Program-made: the position numbers and the translations under genes | The notes under the pieces: model-generated | Told to the model about the DNA's origin: nothing | Databases searched by the model: none | Seen by the model: only the letters and a program-made list of their open reading frames with translations | Shown: piece after piece, positions 1 to 11,337 of the stretch | How the letters are laid out: each line of letters opens with the position of its first letter | Numbering within the stretch: position 1 is the first letter of the stretch | Origin: Magnetospirillum gryphiswaldense MSR-1 v2 | GTDB taxonomy: Bacteria > Pseudomonadota > Alphaproteobacteria > Rhodospirillales > Magnetospirillaceae | Reading direction: 5' to 3' | DNA length: 64,000 bases | Assembly: GCF_000513295.1 (NCBI RefSeq) | Contig: NC_023065.1 | Location: 1,860,001-1,924,000, forward strand

Positions 1-640
1 CCTTGTGCCCGGCCATCAGGAAGGCGGCATCGGCGATGCGGCGGTTTTGCATGTCCGGGGTCAGCAGGCACAACGGCATCTGCGCCGCCTCGCCCCAGGT
101 GATGTCGACCCGGCCCTGGGGGGCCTTTTGCTTGTGGGTCAGCAGAAAATAGCGCTCGGAATAAAGCGGCTGCATACGCACGCCGGTGAGTGGCTCGTTG
201 TCCAGATAGGTGATACCGGCATCGAGCTCGAAATTATCCAGGCCGCGCTGGATTTGCCGCGACGACAGCGACAGGATGGAGACGCGGATACCGGGATGAC
301 GGGCGGTGAACGGCGAGACCAGATGGGCGACCATGGGCAGCGCCGTGGGAATGACGCCCAGGCGCAATTGCCCCGACAATTCCTGCCCCGGCGCCCCCAG
401 ATCCTGCACCAGGGACTCGAAATCGCCGCAGATGCGGCGGGCGTATTCCAGCACCTTCTCCCCTTCCGGGGTGAATTTGAGGAAACGGTGGCCGCGCTCG
501 ACGATGGGAACGCGCAACTCCTCTTCCAACTGGCGGATGGCGTTGGAAAGCGTCGGCTGGGCGACGTTGCAAAACGTGGCGGCACGACCGAAATGCCGCT
601 CCCGCGCCAGGGCCATCAGATATTGGAATTTGCGCAGCAT
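1..640 (-). CDS. LysR-family transcriptional regulator (3' end outside window)
   Basis: This is the N-terminal 213 codons of a LysR-type regulator; the gene runs off the left edge of the window and no stop is seen. The product begins MLRKFQYLMALARERHFGRA, a typical LysR winged-helix start. The recognition helix follows (QPTLSNAIRQLEEEL, about residues 29-43), then the linker helix and the start of the periplasmic-binding-like effector domain from about residue 90. The start is the ATG at 638-640, which gives the usual LysR N-terminus. The hypothetical gene upstream ends only 16 nt away on the same strand, so read-through from the rlmH operon is possible. The effector and targets cannot be deduced because the regulated gene lies outside the window. 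Confidence 0.88.
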   Translation of the reverse strand, partial: MLRKFQYLMALARERHFGRAATFCNVAQPTLSNAIRQLEEELRVPIVERGHRFLKFTPEGEKVLEYARRICGDFESLVQDLGAPGQELSGQLRLGVIPTALPMVAHLVSPFTARHPGIRVSILSLSSRQIQRGLDNFELDAGITYLDNEPLTGVRMQPLYSERYFLLTHKQKAPQGRVDITWGEAAQMPLCLLTPDMQNRRIADAAFLMAGHK

Positions 641-656
641 CGCCAATCCCCAGGGT

Positions 657-1163
657 TCAGCGTCCCAGCAAGCCGTCGATTTCCGCCTGGGCCATGGCCC
701 GGTCGCCGCCGTGGATGATGCCCGAGGCGCAATCCATCAGCAATTGGGCGGCGCGCGATATGGCTCGGCAGTTCTCCTGCAACAACTCGGCTTCGGCACC
801 ATCGGCGATCAGGTGGTCCAGACGATCAAGGCCGTCCAACAGCAGGTCGTTGATCTGGCCGATGGTAGCCTCGAACGGCTGGCGGTACTTGGACGGCACC
901 CGGTCATAGGCCTCGATGGCCAGCTGCTTATCGGAAAAGGTGGAATCGGCAAAGTGGGACTTATAGTCCTTGGGCGCCCAGGCCTTGCACTCCTCGATCA
1001 TGTCCGGCATATCCGGCAGCATGTCGAGCAGCATGACGATCTCGTTGAAGTGATTGAGATAATCGGTCGCCAACAAAGTCTGGCAACTGATATTGGTGCC
1101 CGCGACCTTGACTCGGTATTCCTCGAACCCCGTCAATTCATCCGGCGGAATTTCACTGTCCAC
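657..1163 (-). CDS. Conserved-looking hypothetical protein in the rlmH operon
   Basis: This encodes a 168-residue soluble protein that I do not recognise. It is acidic and apparently mostly helical, with no signal peptide or membrane segment. I prefer the GTG at 1161-1163: a GGGAGAGGG ribosome-binding sequence sits 6-7 nt before it and the product then begins VDSEIPPDEL. A longer reading to 1226 adds 21 residues without a better ribosome-binding site. It lies 81 nt after rlmH and 16 nt before the LysR gene, all on the minus strand. In many alphaproteobacteria rlmH is followed by a peptidoglycan hydrolase gene, so this neighbour is unusual. It is judged real from codon use, ribosome-binding site and operon position. 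Confidence 0.72.
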   Translation of the reverse strand: MDSEIPPDELTGFEEYRVKVAGTNISCQTLLATDYLNHFNEIVMLLDMLPDMPDMIEECKAWAPKDYKSHFADSTFSDKQLAIEAYDRVPSKYRQPFEATIGQINDLLLDGLDRLDHLIADGAEAELLQENCRAISRAAQLLMDCASGIIHGGDRAMAQAEIDGLLGR

Positions 1164-1244
1164 CTTATACCCTCTCCCAGCGCTCCCCGTGGGGGTCATC
1201 CTGGCCTGTTGTCGGTCACAATTCAAGCAATCTGGTTGTTTGGT

Positions 1245-1703
1245 CTAGGCCCGATGGTAGGGGTGGCCCGACAAGATGGCTTGGGCCCGCCACAATTGTT
1301 CCGCCACCATGGCCCGGACCAGCATGTGCGGCCAAGTCATGGCGCCGAACGACAGCAGCAGGGCGGCACGGTCGCGCACCGCTTGGCCGTGGCCGTCGGC
1401 GCCGCCGATGACAAAAGCCAGATCGGCGGTTCCGTCGTCGCGCCAGCGCCCCACCCGGGTGGCGAAATCCACCGACCCCATGGCCTTGCCGCGCTCGTCC
1501 AGCGCCACCACCACCGCCTGAGGCGGCAGGGTGGCCAGCAACAAATCCGCCTCGCGCGCCATGCGCTCGGGCGTGGGCAGCGGGCGTTTTTCCTCGACCT
1601 CGCGCACGGCGATGGGCACGCTCAGGCGTTTGGAATATTGGTTGAACAGGTCAAGCTCGGGACCGGGCTTGACCCGGCCCACGGCAGCCAGCCACAGACG
1701 CAA
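1245..1703 (-). CDS. rlmH: 23S rRNA (pseudouridine1915-N3)-methyltransferase RlmH
   Basis: RlmH is a SPOUT-fold enzyme that methylates pseudouridine 1915 in helix 69 of 23S rRNA on assembled 70S ribosomes, using S-adenosylmethionine. The 152-residue length is normal. The SAM-binding trefoil-knot motif FVIGGADGHG lies near residues 97-106. The C-terminal signature EQLWRAQ...GHPYHR ends the protein, as in the Escherichia coli enzyme. The gene follows rsfS by 9 nt and belongs to the nadD-rsfS-rlmH group, which is conserved across many bacteria. Together with rplU, rpmA and obg upstream it makes this operon strongly ribosome-related. Confidence 0.97.
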   Translation of the reverse strand: MRLWLAAVGRVKPGPELDLFNQYSKRLSVPIAVREVEEKRPLPTPERMAREADLLLATLPPQAVVVALDERGKAMGSVDFATRVGRWRDDGTADLAFVIGGADGHGQAVRDRAALLLSFGAMTWPHMLVRAMVAEQLWRAQAILSGHPYHRA

Positions 1704-1712
1704 GACCGTGCC

Positions 1713-2054
1713 CTAAAGCGGACGCGCTTCCGGCCGGGCGACGCCCCACATCTTTTCCAGATTGTAGAAGGCGCGAACCTCGGGGCGGAACAGGTGGATG
1801 ATGATGTCACCGGCGTCGATCAGCACCCAATCGCACTGGGGCATGCCCTCGACCGCGACCGGTTGGCCGGCATGTTTCAGCTTTTCCATCAGGTGATCGG
1901 CCATGGCTCCCACTTGGCGGCTGGAATTGCCGGTGGCGATGACCATATGGTCGGCCATGCTGGTCTTGCCGCGCAGGTCCACTACCGAGATATCCTCGGC
2001 CTTGCCGTCGTCCAGCGACGTGTACACCAGTGAAACCAGCTCTTCCGCCGTCAA
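1713..2054 (-). CDS. rsfS: Ribosomal silencing factor RsfS
   Basis: RsfS binds ribosomal protein L14 and blocks joining of the subunits, lowering translation in stationary phase or starvation. The 113-residue product shows the family core, including SLDDGKAEDISVVDL, KTSMADHMVIATG and the CDWVLIDAGDIIIHLF strand. The start is uncertain. The conventional in-frame start is the TTG at 2052-2054, which has no ribosome-binding sequence. An AAGGAG sits at 2089-2094 and is ideally spaced for an in-frame ATT at 2079-2081, or the CTG just after it at 2076-2078; that would add eight or nine residues. No in-frame ATG or GTG exists between the nadD stop and the conserved core. The family call is firm; only the N-terminus is open. 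Confidence 0.95.
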   Translation of the reverse strand: MTAEELVSLVYTSLDDGKAEDISVVDLRGKTSMADHMVIATGNSSRQVGAMADHLMEKLKHAGQPVAVEGMPQCDWVLIDAGDIIIHLFRPEVRAFYNLEKMWGVARPEARPL

Positions 2055-2085
2055 GGCAGCGGATTTAGGTCGGGGCAGAATCGGT

Positions 2086-2694
2086 TTACTCCTTCAAGTG
2101 TGCAGCACGAAGCGCCGTGGCTGAAGCGGGGTGCAGGCGGGTGTGCAAAAACACCCAAGCCGGCGGTTGATGGGCGGCCAGACCGCGAGCTCCGGTCGCT
2201 TTTTGTCGATAAGCGGCCATGAAACGGGCGGCAGGCGCAGCCAAAGCCTTCCGAGAATAGGGAGAGCGCGCCAAAATCGCAATGGGTACCAGGGCAAAGA
2301 TGCGTTTCCACTGCCGCCAGCGGGTCATCTGCGCCAGATTGTCGGCCCCCATCAGCCAGACGAAACGGGCCTTGGGGAAACGCTGGCGCAGCTTGACCAG
2401 GGTATGGGCGGAATAGGTGGTGCCCAAGCGCGCTTCCAAGCCGGTGCCGATCAGGCGCGGATGGCCGGCCAAAATCCGGTTGGTCCAATCCAGACGCTGG
2501 GCCTGCGGCGCCATGCCGGCCACCGGCTTCAACGGATTCTGCGGACTGACCAACAGCCACACCTGATCCAGCCGCAACCGCTTGAGGGCGATTTCCGCCA
2601 CATGGCGATGACCGGCATGGGCTGGGTTGAACGACCCGCCCAACAGACCGATGCGCACCGCGCGGTTATCCCCCCAGGGGCTGGGTGCCAACAT
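2086..2694 (-). CDS. nadD: Nicotinate-nucleotide adenylyltransferase NadD
   Basis: NadD transfers AMP from ATP to nicotinate mononucleotide, giving deamido-NAD, the step after NadC in NAD synthesis. The nucleotidyltransferase signature GGSFNPAHAGH is present, with the HxGH-type ending of that loop (residues about 19-29). The C-terminal SATALR corresponds to the family's ISxTxxR motif. The 202-residue length is normal. The ATG at 2692-2694 lies just after the proA stop; a GTG at 2656-2658, directly before RIGLLGG and preceded by GGGGA, is an alternative start that would remove 12 residues. The downstream rsfS and rlmH are its usual partners. The nadA-nadC-nadB operon that makes its substrate is elsewhere in this window. 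Confidence 0.96.
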   Translation of the reverse strand: MLAPSPWGDNRAVRIGLLGGSFNPAHAGHRHVAEIALKRLRLDQVWLLVSPQNPLKPVAGMAPQAQRLDWTNRILAGHPRLIGTGLEARLGTTYSAHTLVKLRQRFPKARFVWLMGADNLAQMTRWRQWKRIFALVPIAILARSPYSRKALAAPAARFMAAYRQKATGARGLAAHQPPAWVFLHTRLHPASATALRAAHLKE

Positions 2695-2697
2695 GGT

Positions 2698-3960
2698 TCA
2701 GCCGGGCCGGATCTGGCCCGAGCCCAGCACCTTGTACTTGAAGGTGCACAATTGCTCGATTCCGACCGGGCCGCGCGCATGCATGCGACCGGTGGAAATG
2801 CCGATTTCCGCCCCCATGCCGAACTCGCCGCCATCGGCGAACTGGGTCGAGGCATTCCAGCAGACGATGGCCGAATCGCAGCCGTTGAGGAACACTTCCG
2901 CCGTCGCCGGGTTGGCGGTGATGATGGCCTCGGTGTGCTGACTGGAATGGCGGTTGATATGCTCGACCGCACCTTGCACACCGTCCACCAGCTTCACCGA
3001 GATGATCGAATCCAGATATTCGGTATCCCAATCCGCAGCCGTTGCGGCGATGACGCGGGCATCGACTTCCTGGGTGGCCGCGTCGCCGCGCACCTCGCAG
3101 CTGGACTCCAGCAGCATGGTCACCAAGGGTGCCAGATGGCTGGCCGCCACCGCCTTGTCCACCAGCAAGGTCTCGGTCGAGCCGCAGACGCCGGTGCGGC
3201 GCAGCTTGGCGTTCTTGACCACGTCCAGCGCCATGGCCAGATCAGCATCCTTGTCCACATAGGTGTGACAGATGCCTTCCAGATGCTGGAACAAGGGCAC
3301 CTTGCTTTCCGCCTTGACCCGGGCCACCAAGCCCTTGCCGCCCCGGGGCACGATGACGTCGATATGTTTGTCCATGGTCAGCATCACACCCACCGCCGCG
3401 CGGTCGGTAGTCGGCACCATCTGCACCGAATCCTCGGGCAGGTCAGCGGCGCGGATGCCGGCGCGCAGGGCCGTCATGATGGCGGTGGCGGAATGAATGC
3501 TTTCCGAGCCGCCACGCAAGATGGCGGCATTGCCCGATTTCAGGCACAGGGCGGCGGCATCGGCGGTGACGTTGGGCCGGCTTTCATAGATGATGCCGAT
3601 GACCCCCAGAGGCACGGCGACGCGCTCGATGTGCAGACCGTTGGGGCGATCCCACTCGGCCAGCACGCGGCCTACCGGATCGGGCAGCGCGGCGACGTCC
3701 TCCAGCCCCTTGGCCATGGCCTCGATGCGCTTGTCGTCCAGCATCAGCCGATCCAGCATGGCCGCGCTCAGTCCTTTGGCGGCGCCGGCGGCCATATCCT
3801 GGCCATTGGCGGCGGCGATGGCCGGCGCGGTGGCACGCAAGGCGGCGGCGGCTTCCCGTAAGGCGGCGGCCTTGGCCGCATCCGGGGCCTGGGCCAGCAG
3901 ACGGGCGGCGGCACGGGCACGATCGCCCAGGTCGAACATCAGGGTTTGAATGTCGGTCAT
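2698..3960 (-). CDS. proA: Gamma-glutamyl phosphate reductase ProA
   Basis: ProA reduces gamma-glutamyl phosphate to glutamate-5-semialdehyde with NADPH, the second step of proline synthesis in the cytosol. The 420-residue product has the aldehyde-dehydrogenase fold. The family segment [14 protein letters not shown] lies near residues 116-129. The catalytic cysteine sits in [13 protein letters not shown], about two thirds into the chain. The gene is 52 nt after proB, so both proline enzymes are co-transcribed downstream of obg. The start ATG begins MTDIQTLMF and matches the usual family N-terminus. Confidence 0.97.
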   Translation of the reverse strand: MTDIQTLMFDLGDRARAAARLLAQAPDAAKAAALREAAAALRATAPAIAAANGQDMAAGAAKGLSAAMLDRLMLDDKRIEAMAKGLEDVAALPDPVGRVLAEWDRPNGLHIERVAVPLGVIGIIYESRPNVTADAAALCLKSGNAAILRGGSESIHSATAIMTALRAGIRAADLPEDSVQMVPTTDRAAVGVMLTMDKHIDVIVPRGGKGLVARVKAESKVPLFQHLEGICHTYVDKDADLAMALDVVKNAKLRRTGVCGSTETLLVDKAVAASHLAPLVTMLLESSCEVRGDAATQEVDARVIAATAADWDTEYLDSIISVKLVDGVQGAVEHINRHSSQHTEAIITANPATAEVFLNGCDSAIVCWNASTQFADGGEFGMGAEIGISTGRMHARGPVGIEQLCTFKYKVLGSGQIRPG

Positions 3961-4012
3961 CTTTTTGTTTCCACTACAGAAACTGTGAGTTTCGTATTGA
4001 ACCTCATAGGGG

Positions 4013-6434
<2,422 letters not shown>

Positions 6435-6462
6435 CTAAAACCCGTGCGCAGGAAACGGCTGA

Positions 6463-6732
6463 TTATTCAGCGGCTTCCGGCAGCGGCTCGACGCACACGA
6501 AGGTGCGGCCTTCGGCCTTGTGACGGAACACGACCTTGCCGGTTTCCTTGGCGAACAAGGTGTGATCCTTGCCCATGCCGACATTGGCGCCGGGATAGAA
6601 CTTGGTGCCGCGCTGACGGACCAGGATGTTGCCCGGGATCACGACTTCGCCGCCAAACTTCTTTACGCCCAGTCGCTGGCCGTCAGAATCGCGACCGTTG
6701 CGGGACGAGCCACCAGCCTTTTTATGAGCCAT
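6463..6732 (-). CDS. rpmA: 50S ribosomal protein L27
   Basis: L27 is a component of the large subunit whose N-terminal tail reaches the peptidyl-transferase centre. The 89-residue product starts [16 protein letters not shown] with no Firmicute-type cleavable leader, so no processing is expected. The [15 protein letters not shown] and [11 protein letters not shown] segments are classical. The gene lies 25 nt downstream of rplU and upstream of obg, as in most bacteria. Confidence 0.98.
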   Translation of the reverse strand: MAHKKAGGSSRNGRDSDGQRLGVKKFGGEVVIPGNILVRQRGTKFYPGANVGMGKDHTLFAKETGKVVFRHKAEGRTFVCVEPLPEAAE

Positions 6733-6757
6733 GGTATTACTCCTTACTCAGACCGGA

Positions 6758-7060
6758 TCAGCCGGCGGTGATGTCGGTGATGCGCAGGATGGTGATATCC
6801 TGGCGATGGCCGTTCTTGCGGCGCGAGCTTTGACGGCGGCGCTTCTTGAACACGATCAGCTTGGGGCCACGGGCCTGGGCGACCACTTCGGCGACAACCT
6901 TGGCGCCGTCCACCAGCGGGGCACCGATCTTTTCGCCGACCATCAGCACCTGGTCAAGCACAACCGAACCACCGGCCTCACCGGCCAGCTTTTCGACGCG
7001 GATCACGTCGCCGTTGGCGACCTTGTACTGCTTACCGCCGGTCTGAATGACTGCGAACAT
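6758..7060 (-). CDS. rplU: 50S ribosomal protein L21
   Basis: L21 binds 23S rRNA in the large subunit. The product starts [14 protein letters not shown] and includes [21 protein letters not shown], the conserved basic loop near residues 68-88. I place the start at the ATG at 7058-7060: GGAAG lies five nt upstream, whereas the GTG just before it would leave too little space. The gene opens the operon rplU-rpmA-obg-proB-proA-nadD-rsfS-rlmH. A sigma70-like promoter lies about 65 nt upstream. Confidence 0.97.
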   Translation of the reverse strand: MFAVIQTGGKQYKVANGDVIRVEKLAGEAGGSVVLDQVLMVGEKIGAPLVDGAKVVAEVVAQARGPKLIVFKKRRRQSSRRKNGHRQDITILRITDITAG

Positions 7061-7122
7061 CACGACTTCCTACCGCAAAAATGAACTTGCGCGCCAAGAA
7101 ATACCCGGCGCGAGAGGGCGCA

Positions 7123-7150
7123 ACTATACTCGGGACGAAGCCAGAGTCAA
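7123..7150 (-). promoter_or_regulatory. Predicted sigma70-type promoter of the rplU operon
   Basis: On the minus strand TTGACT (7145-7150) and TATAGT (7123-7128) are separated by 16 nt. Both are close to the consensus and they stand in front of rplU with a leader of about 55 nt. The site overlaps the 3' end of the upstream GAF-domain gene, so the ribosomal operon can be expressed independently of it. Confidence 0.62.
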
Positions 7151-7624
7151 GCCTTCAAACTCACGAATCATCTCACGCAAAATCAGGCCCGGCAAGGTGG
7201 CCATGAATGGCTCAAGACGCAGCAATCTCGCCTCGTTGAAGAAATGGCTGACCCGCGCGTTCAGGAACAAAAAGCCGCGCAATTCATCGCATTCCAGCAA
7301 CGGCATGGTCAAGCTTGAGCGCAGTCCCGCCGCCCGCATGGCCAACATATGTGGTGTCGCCGCCTGCCCCTGGGGCAGGTCATGGATCACCCGGGGCTGC
7401 CGCCCCGACGCCAACAAGCTCAGACTGGGCATCTCCGCCAGCACAAATTCGTGACTGTCCAGCACCTCGTGCCCTTGCCCCGCATGACAGCGGGCCGAAA
7501 CCACATCACTGACAGGATCATACGCGGCCACCGCCATGCGCGCCAGATCCGCACAGCCAGGAGACCGCCGTACATGGGCAAAAGACGACCGCAGCAACCA
7601 GGACAGACGGGCCACACGAGACAT
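7124..7624 (-). CDS. Small GAF-domain protein of unknown role
   Basis: This 166-residue protein looks like an isolated GAF-type sensory domain with no output domain. Hydrophobic beta segments such as LARMAVAAYDPVSD, SLTMPLLECDELRGFLFL and the helix around HFFNEARLLRLEPF fit the GAF fold, where small ligands or cofactors bind. The start is placed at the ATG at 7622-7624 because GGTGAG lies six nt upstream; a longer reading to 7693 is possible. It is upstream of rplU on the same strand, but the rplU promoter sits in its 3' end. It could be a partner of a separate signalling protein. The fold assignment is by eye and moderately sure. Confidence 0.65.
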   Translation of the reverse strand: MSRVARLSWLLRSSFAHVRRSPGCADLARMAVAAYDPVSDVVSARCHAGQGHEVLDSHEFVLAEMPSLSLLASGRQPRVIHDLPQGQAATPHMLAMRAAGLRSSLTMPLLECDELRGFLFLNARVSHFFNEARLLRLEPFMATLPGLILREMIREFEGLTLASSRV

Positions 7625-7696
7625 GGTTAACTCACCGTATCGACATATGCGCATGGTATATATCGATAACGCGACACGCAAGCCGCGGCACAAAGC

Positions 7697-7723
7697 AAAA
7701 CCCCCGCCCGAAACGGGGGGGGG
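7697..7723 (-). terminator. Intrinsic terminator of ahcY
   Basis: Read on the minus strand, CCCCCCCCCG, TTT and CGGGCGGGGG form a very GC-rich hairpin followed by TTTTG. It begins 28 nt after the ahcY stop and is the expected end of the ahcY transcript. Confidence 0.8.
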
Positions 7724-7750
7724 CTGATTGCGGTAAACCGCTGCGACCGA

Positions 7751-9148
7751 TCAGTAGCGATAGGTTTCCGGCTTGAACGGGCCTTCCACCGCGACGCCAA
7801 TGTATTCGGACTGCTTGGCGTTCAGCTTGGTCAGGCTGGCGCCCAGCTTGGCCAGATGCAGAGCGGCGACCTTTTCGTCCAGGTGCTTGGGCAGCACATA
7901 TACGCTCTTGGCATACTTGCCGTCAGCGTTGTTGGCGAACAATTCGATCTGGGCCAGCACCTGGTTGGTGAACGACGCCGACATGACGAAGCTGGGGTGA
8001 CCGGTGGCGCAGCCCAGATTGACCAGACGGCCTTCGGCCAGCAGCAGGATGCGCTTGCCATCGGGGAAACCGATTTCATCGACCTGCGGCTTGATGTTGT
8101 TCCACTTGAAGTTCTTCAGGCCGGCGACCTGAATTTCGCTGTCGAAGTGGCCGATATTGCAGACGATGGCGCGATCCTTCATGGCGCGCATGTGATCGAC
8201 GGTGATCACGTCCACATTGCCGGTGGTGGTGACGAAGATGTCGCCGCGCGGCGCGGCTTCTTCCATGGTCAACACCTCATAGCCTTCCATGCAGGCCTGA
8301 AGAGCGCAGATGGGGTCGATTTCGGTGACGATGACGCGGCAGCCCTGGGACGCCAAAGATTCGGCCGAGCCCTTGCCCACGTCGCCGAAGCCGGCGACCA
8401 CGGCGACCTTGCCGGCCAGCATGACGTCGGTGGCGCGGCGGATGCCGTCGACCAAGCTCTCACGGCAACCATACTTGTTGTCGAACTTGGACTTGGTCAC
8501 CGAATCGTTGACGTTGATGGCCGGCCACAACAAGGTGCCCTTCTTTTCCATCTCGTACAGGCGATGCACGCCGGTGGTGGTTTCCTCGGTGACGCCACGG
8601 ATGGCAACGCCGTTGCGGGTATAGAAGGTCGGATCGGTTTCCAGCTTCTTCTTGATGGAAGCGAACAGAACCTCTTCTTCCTCGCAGGTGGGGTTGGCCA
8701 GGACCGAAAGGTCCTTTTCGGCGCGCATGCCCAGATGGATCAGCAAAGTCGCGTCGCCGCCATCATCCAGGATCATGTTGGGGCAACCGCCATCGGCCCA
8801 TTCGAAGATGCGATGGGTGTAGTCCCAGTATTCTTCCAAGCTCTCGCCCTTGACGGCGAACACCGGGATGCCCGCTTCGGCGATGGCGGCGGCGGCGTGG
8901 TCCTGGGTCGAGAAGATGTTGCACGACGCCCAGCGGATGTCGGCGCCCAGCGCCTGCAAGGTCTCGATCAGCACGCCGGTCTGAATGGTCATGTGCAGGG
9001 AACCGGCGATGCGGGCACCCTTCAACGGCTGGCTGGGGCCGAATTCTTCGCGGGTGGCCATCAGGCCGGGCATCTCGGATTCGGCGATGTCCAGTTCCTT
9101 GCGGCCCCAAGCGGCCAAGCCGATATCGGCAACCTTATAATCAGTCAT
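7751..9148 (-). CDS. ahcY: Adenosylhomocysteinase AhcY
   Basis: AhcY splits S-adenosylhomocysteine reversibly into adenosine and homocysteine, removing the product inhibitor of methyltransferases. The 465-residue product contains the NAD-binding Rossmann loop [12 protein letters not shown] and the family motif [11 protein letters not shown]. It begins with the usual [11 protein letters not shown] and ends in PETYRY, the C-terminal Lys/Tyr tail that reaches into the neighbouring subunit's active site. It is transcribed alone: an intrinsic terminator follows, and a perfect 16-bp palindrome lies in the upstream region as a likely operator. Confidence 0.98.
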   Translation of the reverse strand: MTDYKVADIGLAAWGRKELDIAESEMPGLMATREEFGPSQPLKGARIAGSLHMTIQTGVLIETLQALGADIRWASCNIFSTQDHAAAAIAEAGIPVFAVKGESLEEYWDYTHRIFEWADGGCPNMILDDGGDATLLIHLGMRAEKDLSVLANPTCEEEEVLFASIKKKLETDPTFYTRNGVAIRGVTEETTTGVHRLYEMEKKGTLLWPAINVNDSVTKSKFDNKYGCRESLVDGIRRATDVMLAGKVAVVAGFGDVGKGSAESLASQGCRVIVTEIDPICALQACMEGYEVLTMEEAAPRGDIFVTTTGNVDVITVDHMRAMKDRAIVCNIGHFDSEIQVAGLKNFKWNNIKPQVDEIGFPDGKRILLLAEGRLVNLGCATGHPSFVMSASFTNQVLAQIELFANNADGKYAKSVYVLPKHLDEKVAALHLAKLGASLTKLNAKQSEYIGVAVEGPFKPETYRY

Positions 9149-9221
9149 GACGGTCTTTTGCCTTTCGCTGGGTTTACATGGTCACGCTTTTAGCAGGAGC
9201 CCTGGCAAAAGGCAACACCAT

Positions 9222-9237
9222 ATAAAGATATCTTTAT
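9222..9237. promoter_or_regulatory. Palindromic operator in front of ahcY (SahR-like)
   Basis: A perfect 16-bp palindrome, ATAAAGATATCTTTAT, sits 74 nt upstream of the ahcY start. ArsR-family SahR proteins regulate SAM-cycle genes such as ahcY and metH in Proteobacteria through AT-rich palindromes, and this position fits such an operator. The assignment to SahR is inference; no regulator gene is visible in the window. Confidence 0.55.
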
Positions 9238-9264
9238 GTCAGTATGAGATTTAACCCACGCAAA

Positions 9265-9293
9265 CAAAAACCCCCGCCGTTGCCGGCGGGGGT
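9265..9293 (-). terminator. Intrinsic terminator of the PEP carboxykinase gene
   Basis: On the minus strand CCCCCGCCG, GCAA and CGGCGGGGG form a nine-base-pair stem with a four-base loop, followed by TTTTTG. It lies 21 nt past the pckG stop. Confidence 0.85.
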
Positions 9294-9313
9294 CTTGATC
9301 ACGGCGGAACCTT

Positions 9314-11146
9314 TTACAGTTCCCACTTTTCCGGCGAACGCCACAGGCGGGCCTTCAGCAATTCGCGCAGGGCCAGGAACTCGCCCGGCAGGCGATGCAG
9401 GAACTTGTCGAACAGTTCCTCCTGGCTGCGCGCCTCGACCACACCTTGTTCGCGGTCGATGGACATCAGTTCCTGGAACTTGTCCTTGGGATAGTCCAAG
9501 CCCTTCCATTCGATGTCGTCGAAGGTCGGCACATGACCGAACGGGCTTTCCACGCCCTGGGCGCGGCCATGGACACGGTCGACGATCCACTTGAGCACGC
9601 GCATGTTGTCGCCGAAACCCGGCCACATGAACTTGCCGTTGGCATCCTTACGGAACCAATTGACGCGGAAGATCGGCGGCGGGTTGGCGACCTTGCGGCC
9701 CATGGACAGCCAGTGGCTGAAGTAATCGGCCATGTTGTAGCCGCAGAACGGCAGCATGGCGAAGGGATCGCGGCGGATGGCGGCCTGGCCGACTGCGGCG
9801 GCGGTGGCTTCCGAGCCCATGGTGGCGGCCAGATAGACGCCATGCGCCCAGTTGAACGACTGGTAGACCAGCGGCATGGTCTTGGACAGACGACCGCCGA
9901 AGATGAAGGCCGAGATGGGCACGCCGGCCGGGTTTTCCCAATCCGGGTCCACCGACGGGCACTGCGACACCGGAGCGGTGAAGCGGGCATTGGGGTGGGC
10001 CGCCGGTTCGGTCGAATCCGGGGTCCAGTCGCGGCCCTTCCAGTCGATCAGATGGGCCGGCTTTTCGTCGGTCATGCCTTCCCACCACACGTCGCCGTCA
10101 TCGGTCAGGCCGACATTGGTGAAGATGGAGTTGGAAGCGCAAGCGGCCATGGCGTTGGCATTGGTCGACGCACCGGTGCCGGGGGCGACGCCGAAGAAGC
10201 CGGCCTCCGGGTTGATGGCGTAGAACTTGCCATCGGCACCGGGCTTGATCCAGGCGATGTCGTCGCCCACGGTCCAGATCTTCCAGCCGTCGAAGCCCTT
10301 GGGCGGCTGCAGCATGGCGAAGTTGGTCTTGCCGCAAGCCGACGGGAAGGCGGCGCCCACATAGGTCTTTTCACCCTGCGGATTCTCGACACCGACGATC
10401 AGCATGTGTTCGGCCAGCCAGCCTTCGTCGCGGGCCATGGTCGAGGCGATGCGGAGCGCGAAGCACTTCTTGCCCAACAGCGCGTTGCCGCCGTAGCCCG
10501 AGCCGTACGACCAGATGGCACGCTCTTCCGGGAAATGGCTGATGGTGATGTTGTCCGGGTTGCACGGCCACTGCACGTCAGCCTGACCGGCGGCCAGCGG
10601 GGCGCCGATCGAATGCAGGCACTTGACGAACTCGCCGTCCTTGCCGATCAGGTCCAGCACCTTTTGACCCATACGGGTCATGATCTTCATGTTGACGACA
10701 GCATAGGCCGAATCGGTGATCTGCACGCCGATATGAGCGATATCCGAGCCCAACGGCCCCATGGAGAACGGCACCACATACATGGTGCGGCCCTTCATGC
10801 AGCCGTCATACAGCTTGGTCATGCGGACCTTCATCTCGTCCGGGGCCATCCAATTATTGGTGGGGCCGGCATCAGCCTTGGAGACCGAGCAGATGAAGGT
10901 GCGGTCTTCGACACGGGCAACGTCGCGCGGGTCGGAACGGCACAGATAGGAATTGGGGCGCTTGGCCTCGTTCAATTTGATCATGGTGCCCGCGGCCACC
11001 ATCTGGGCGCACAGGGCATCGTATTCCGCCTGGGAACCATCGCAGATGTGAATGCTGTCGGGTTTGCACAGCTTCGCCATCTCGTCGATCCATGCCAGCA
11101 GGCCGGCATTGATCGTCGTTCCGCCGGGGATACCGATATTGCTCAT
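9314..11146 (-). CDS. pckG: Phosphoenolpyruvate carboxykinase (GTP)
   Basis: This enzyme converts oxaloacetate and GTP to phosphoenolpyruvate, GDP and CO2, the entry step of gluconeogenesis from C2-C4 acids. The 610-residue length and sequence match the GTP class: the P-loop with the conserved cysteine reads [13 protein letters not shown], followed by the WTVGDDIAW metal-binding segment and [11 protein letters not shown]. Alphaproteobacteria more often carry the shorter ATP-type pckA, so the GTP form is notable. The start ATG follows a GGAGAAAGG ribosome-binding site. The gene is monocistronic, with its own terminator. It fits an organism that grows on lactate and acetate, both of which have uptake genes in this window. 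Confidence 0.96.
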   Translation of the reverse strand: MSNIGIPGGTTINAGLLAWIDEMAKLCKPDSIHICDGSQAEYDALCAQMVAAGTMIKLNEAKRPNSYLCRSDPRDVARVEDRTFICSVSKADAGPTNNWMAPDEMKVRMTKLYDGCMKGRTMYVVPFSMGPLGSDIAHIGVQITDSAYAVVNMKIMTRMGQKVLDLIGKDGEFVKCLHSIGAPLAAGQADVQWPCNPDNITISHFPEERAIWSYGSGYGGNALLGKKCFALRIASTMARDEGWLAEHMLIVGVENPQGEKTYVGAAFPSACGKTNFAMLQPPKGFDGWKIWTVGDDIAWIKPGADGKFYAINPEAGFFGVAPGTGASTNANAMAACASNSIFTNVGLTDDGDVWWEGMTDEKPAHLIDWKGRDWTPDSTEPAAHPNARFTAPVSQCPSVDPDWENPAGVPISAFIFGGRLSKTMPLVYQSFNWAHGVYLAATMGSEATAAAVGQAAIRRDPFAMLPFCGYNMADYFSHWLSMGRKVANPPPIFRVNWFRKDANGKFMWPGFGDNMRVLKWIVDRVHGRAQGVESPFGHVPTFDDIEWKGLDYPKDKFQELMSIDREQGVVEARSQEELFDKFLHRLPGEFLALRELLKARLWRSPEKWEL

Positions 11147-11300
11147 AATCTGCCTTTCTCCGTCCCTTTTTTTAGGGAAGTCGCCCTGATCGCCAGTCCG
11201 AACCGCCGGACCGGGCGTTGTAGGGTCATCCCCGCATGGCGCTATAAGGCCGCACCACCGCCTGAAGAGGTGGGGAAGATACTCGCCTCTCGGTCAGGAC

Positions 11301-11313
11301 GCAATAATATTGC
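11301..11313. promoter_or_regulatory. Short palindrome upstream of pckG
   Basis: GCAATAATATTGC is a perfect 13-nt inverted repeat in the 191-nt gap between the HugZ-like gene stop and the pckG start. It could be an operator for pckG, but no regulator family is recognised from it. Confidence 0.3.
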
Positions 11314-11337
11314 TGTCATGTCTGCCCTGAGGAATGC

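Noticed and set aside
306-2033. 575-codon plus-strand open frame
   Set aside because: It lies antisense to LysR, rlmH and rsfS, has no domain, and is a shadow produced by high GC.
2131-3861. 576-codon plus-strand open frame
   Set aside because: It mirrors nadD and proA and is rich in His, Gln and Arg, typical of antisense frames in GC-rich genes.
6720-6745. TGGTATTAC sequence before rpmA as a second LldR-like site
   Set aside because: It is only a partial match and sits at the rpmA ribosome-binding region; probably chance.
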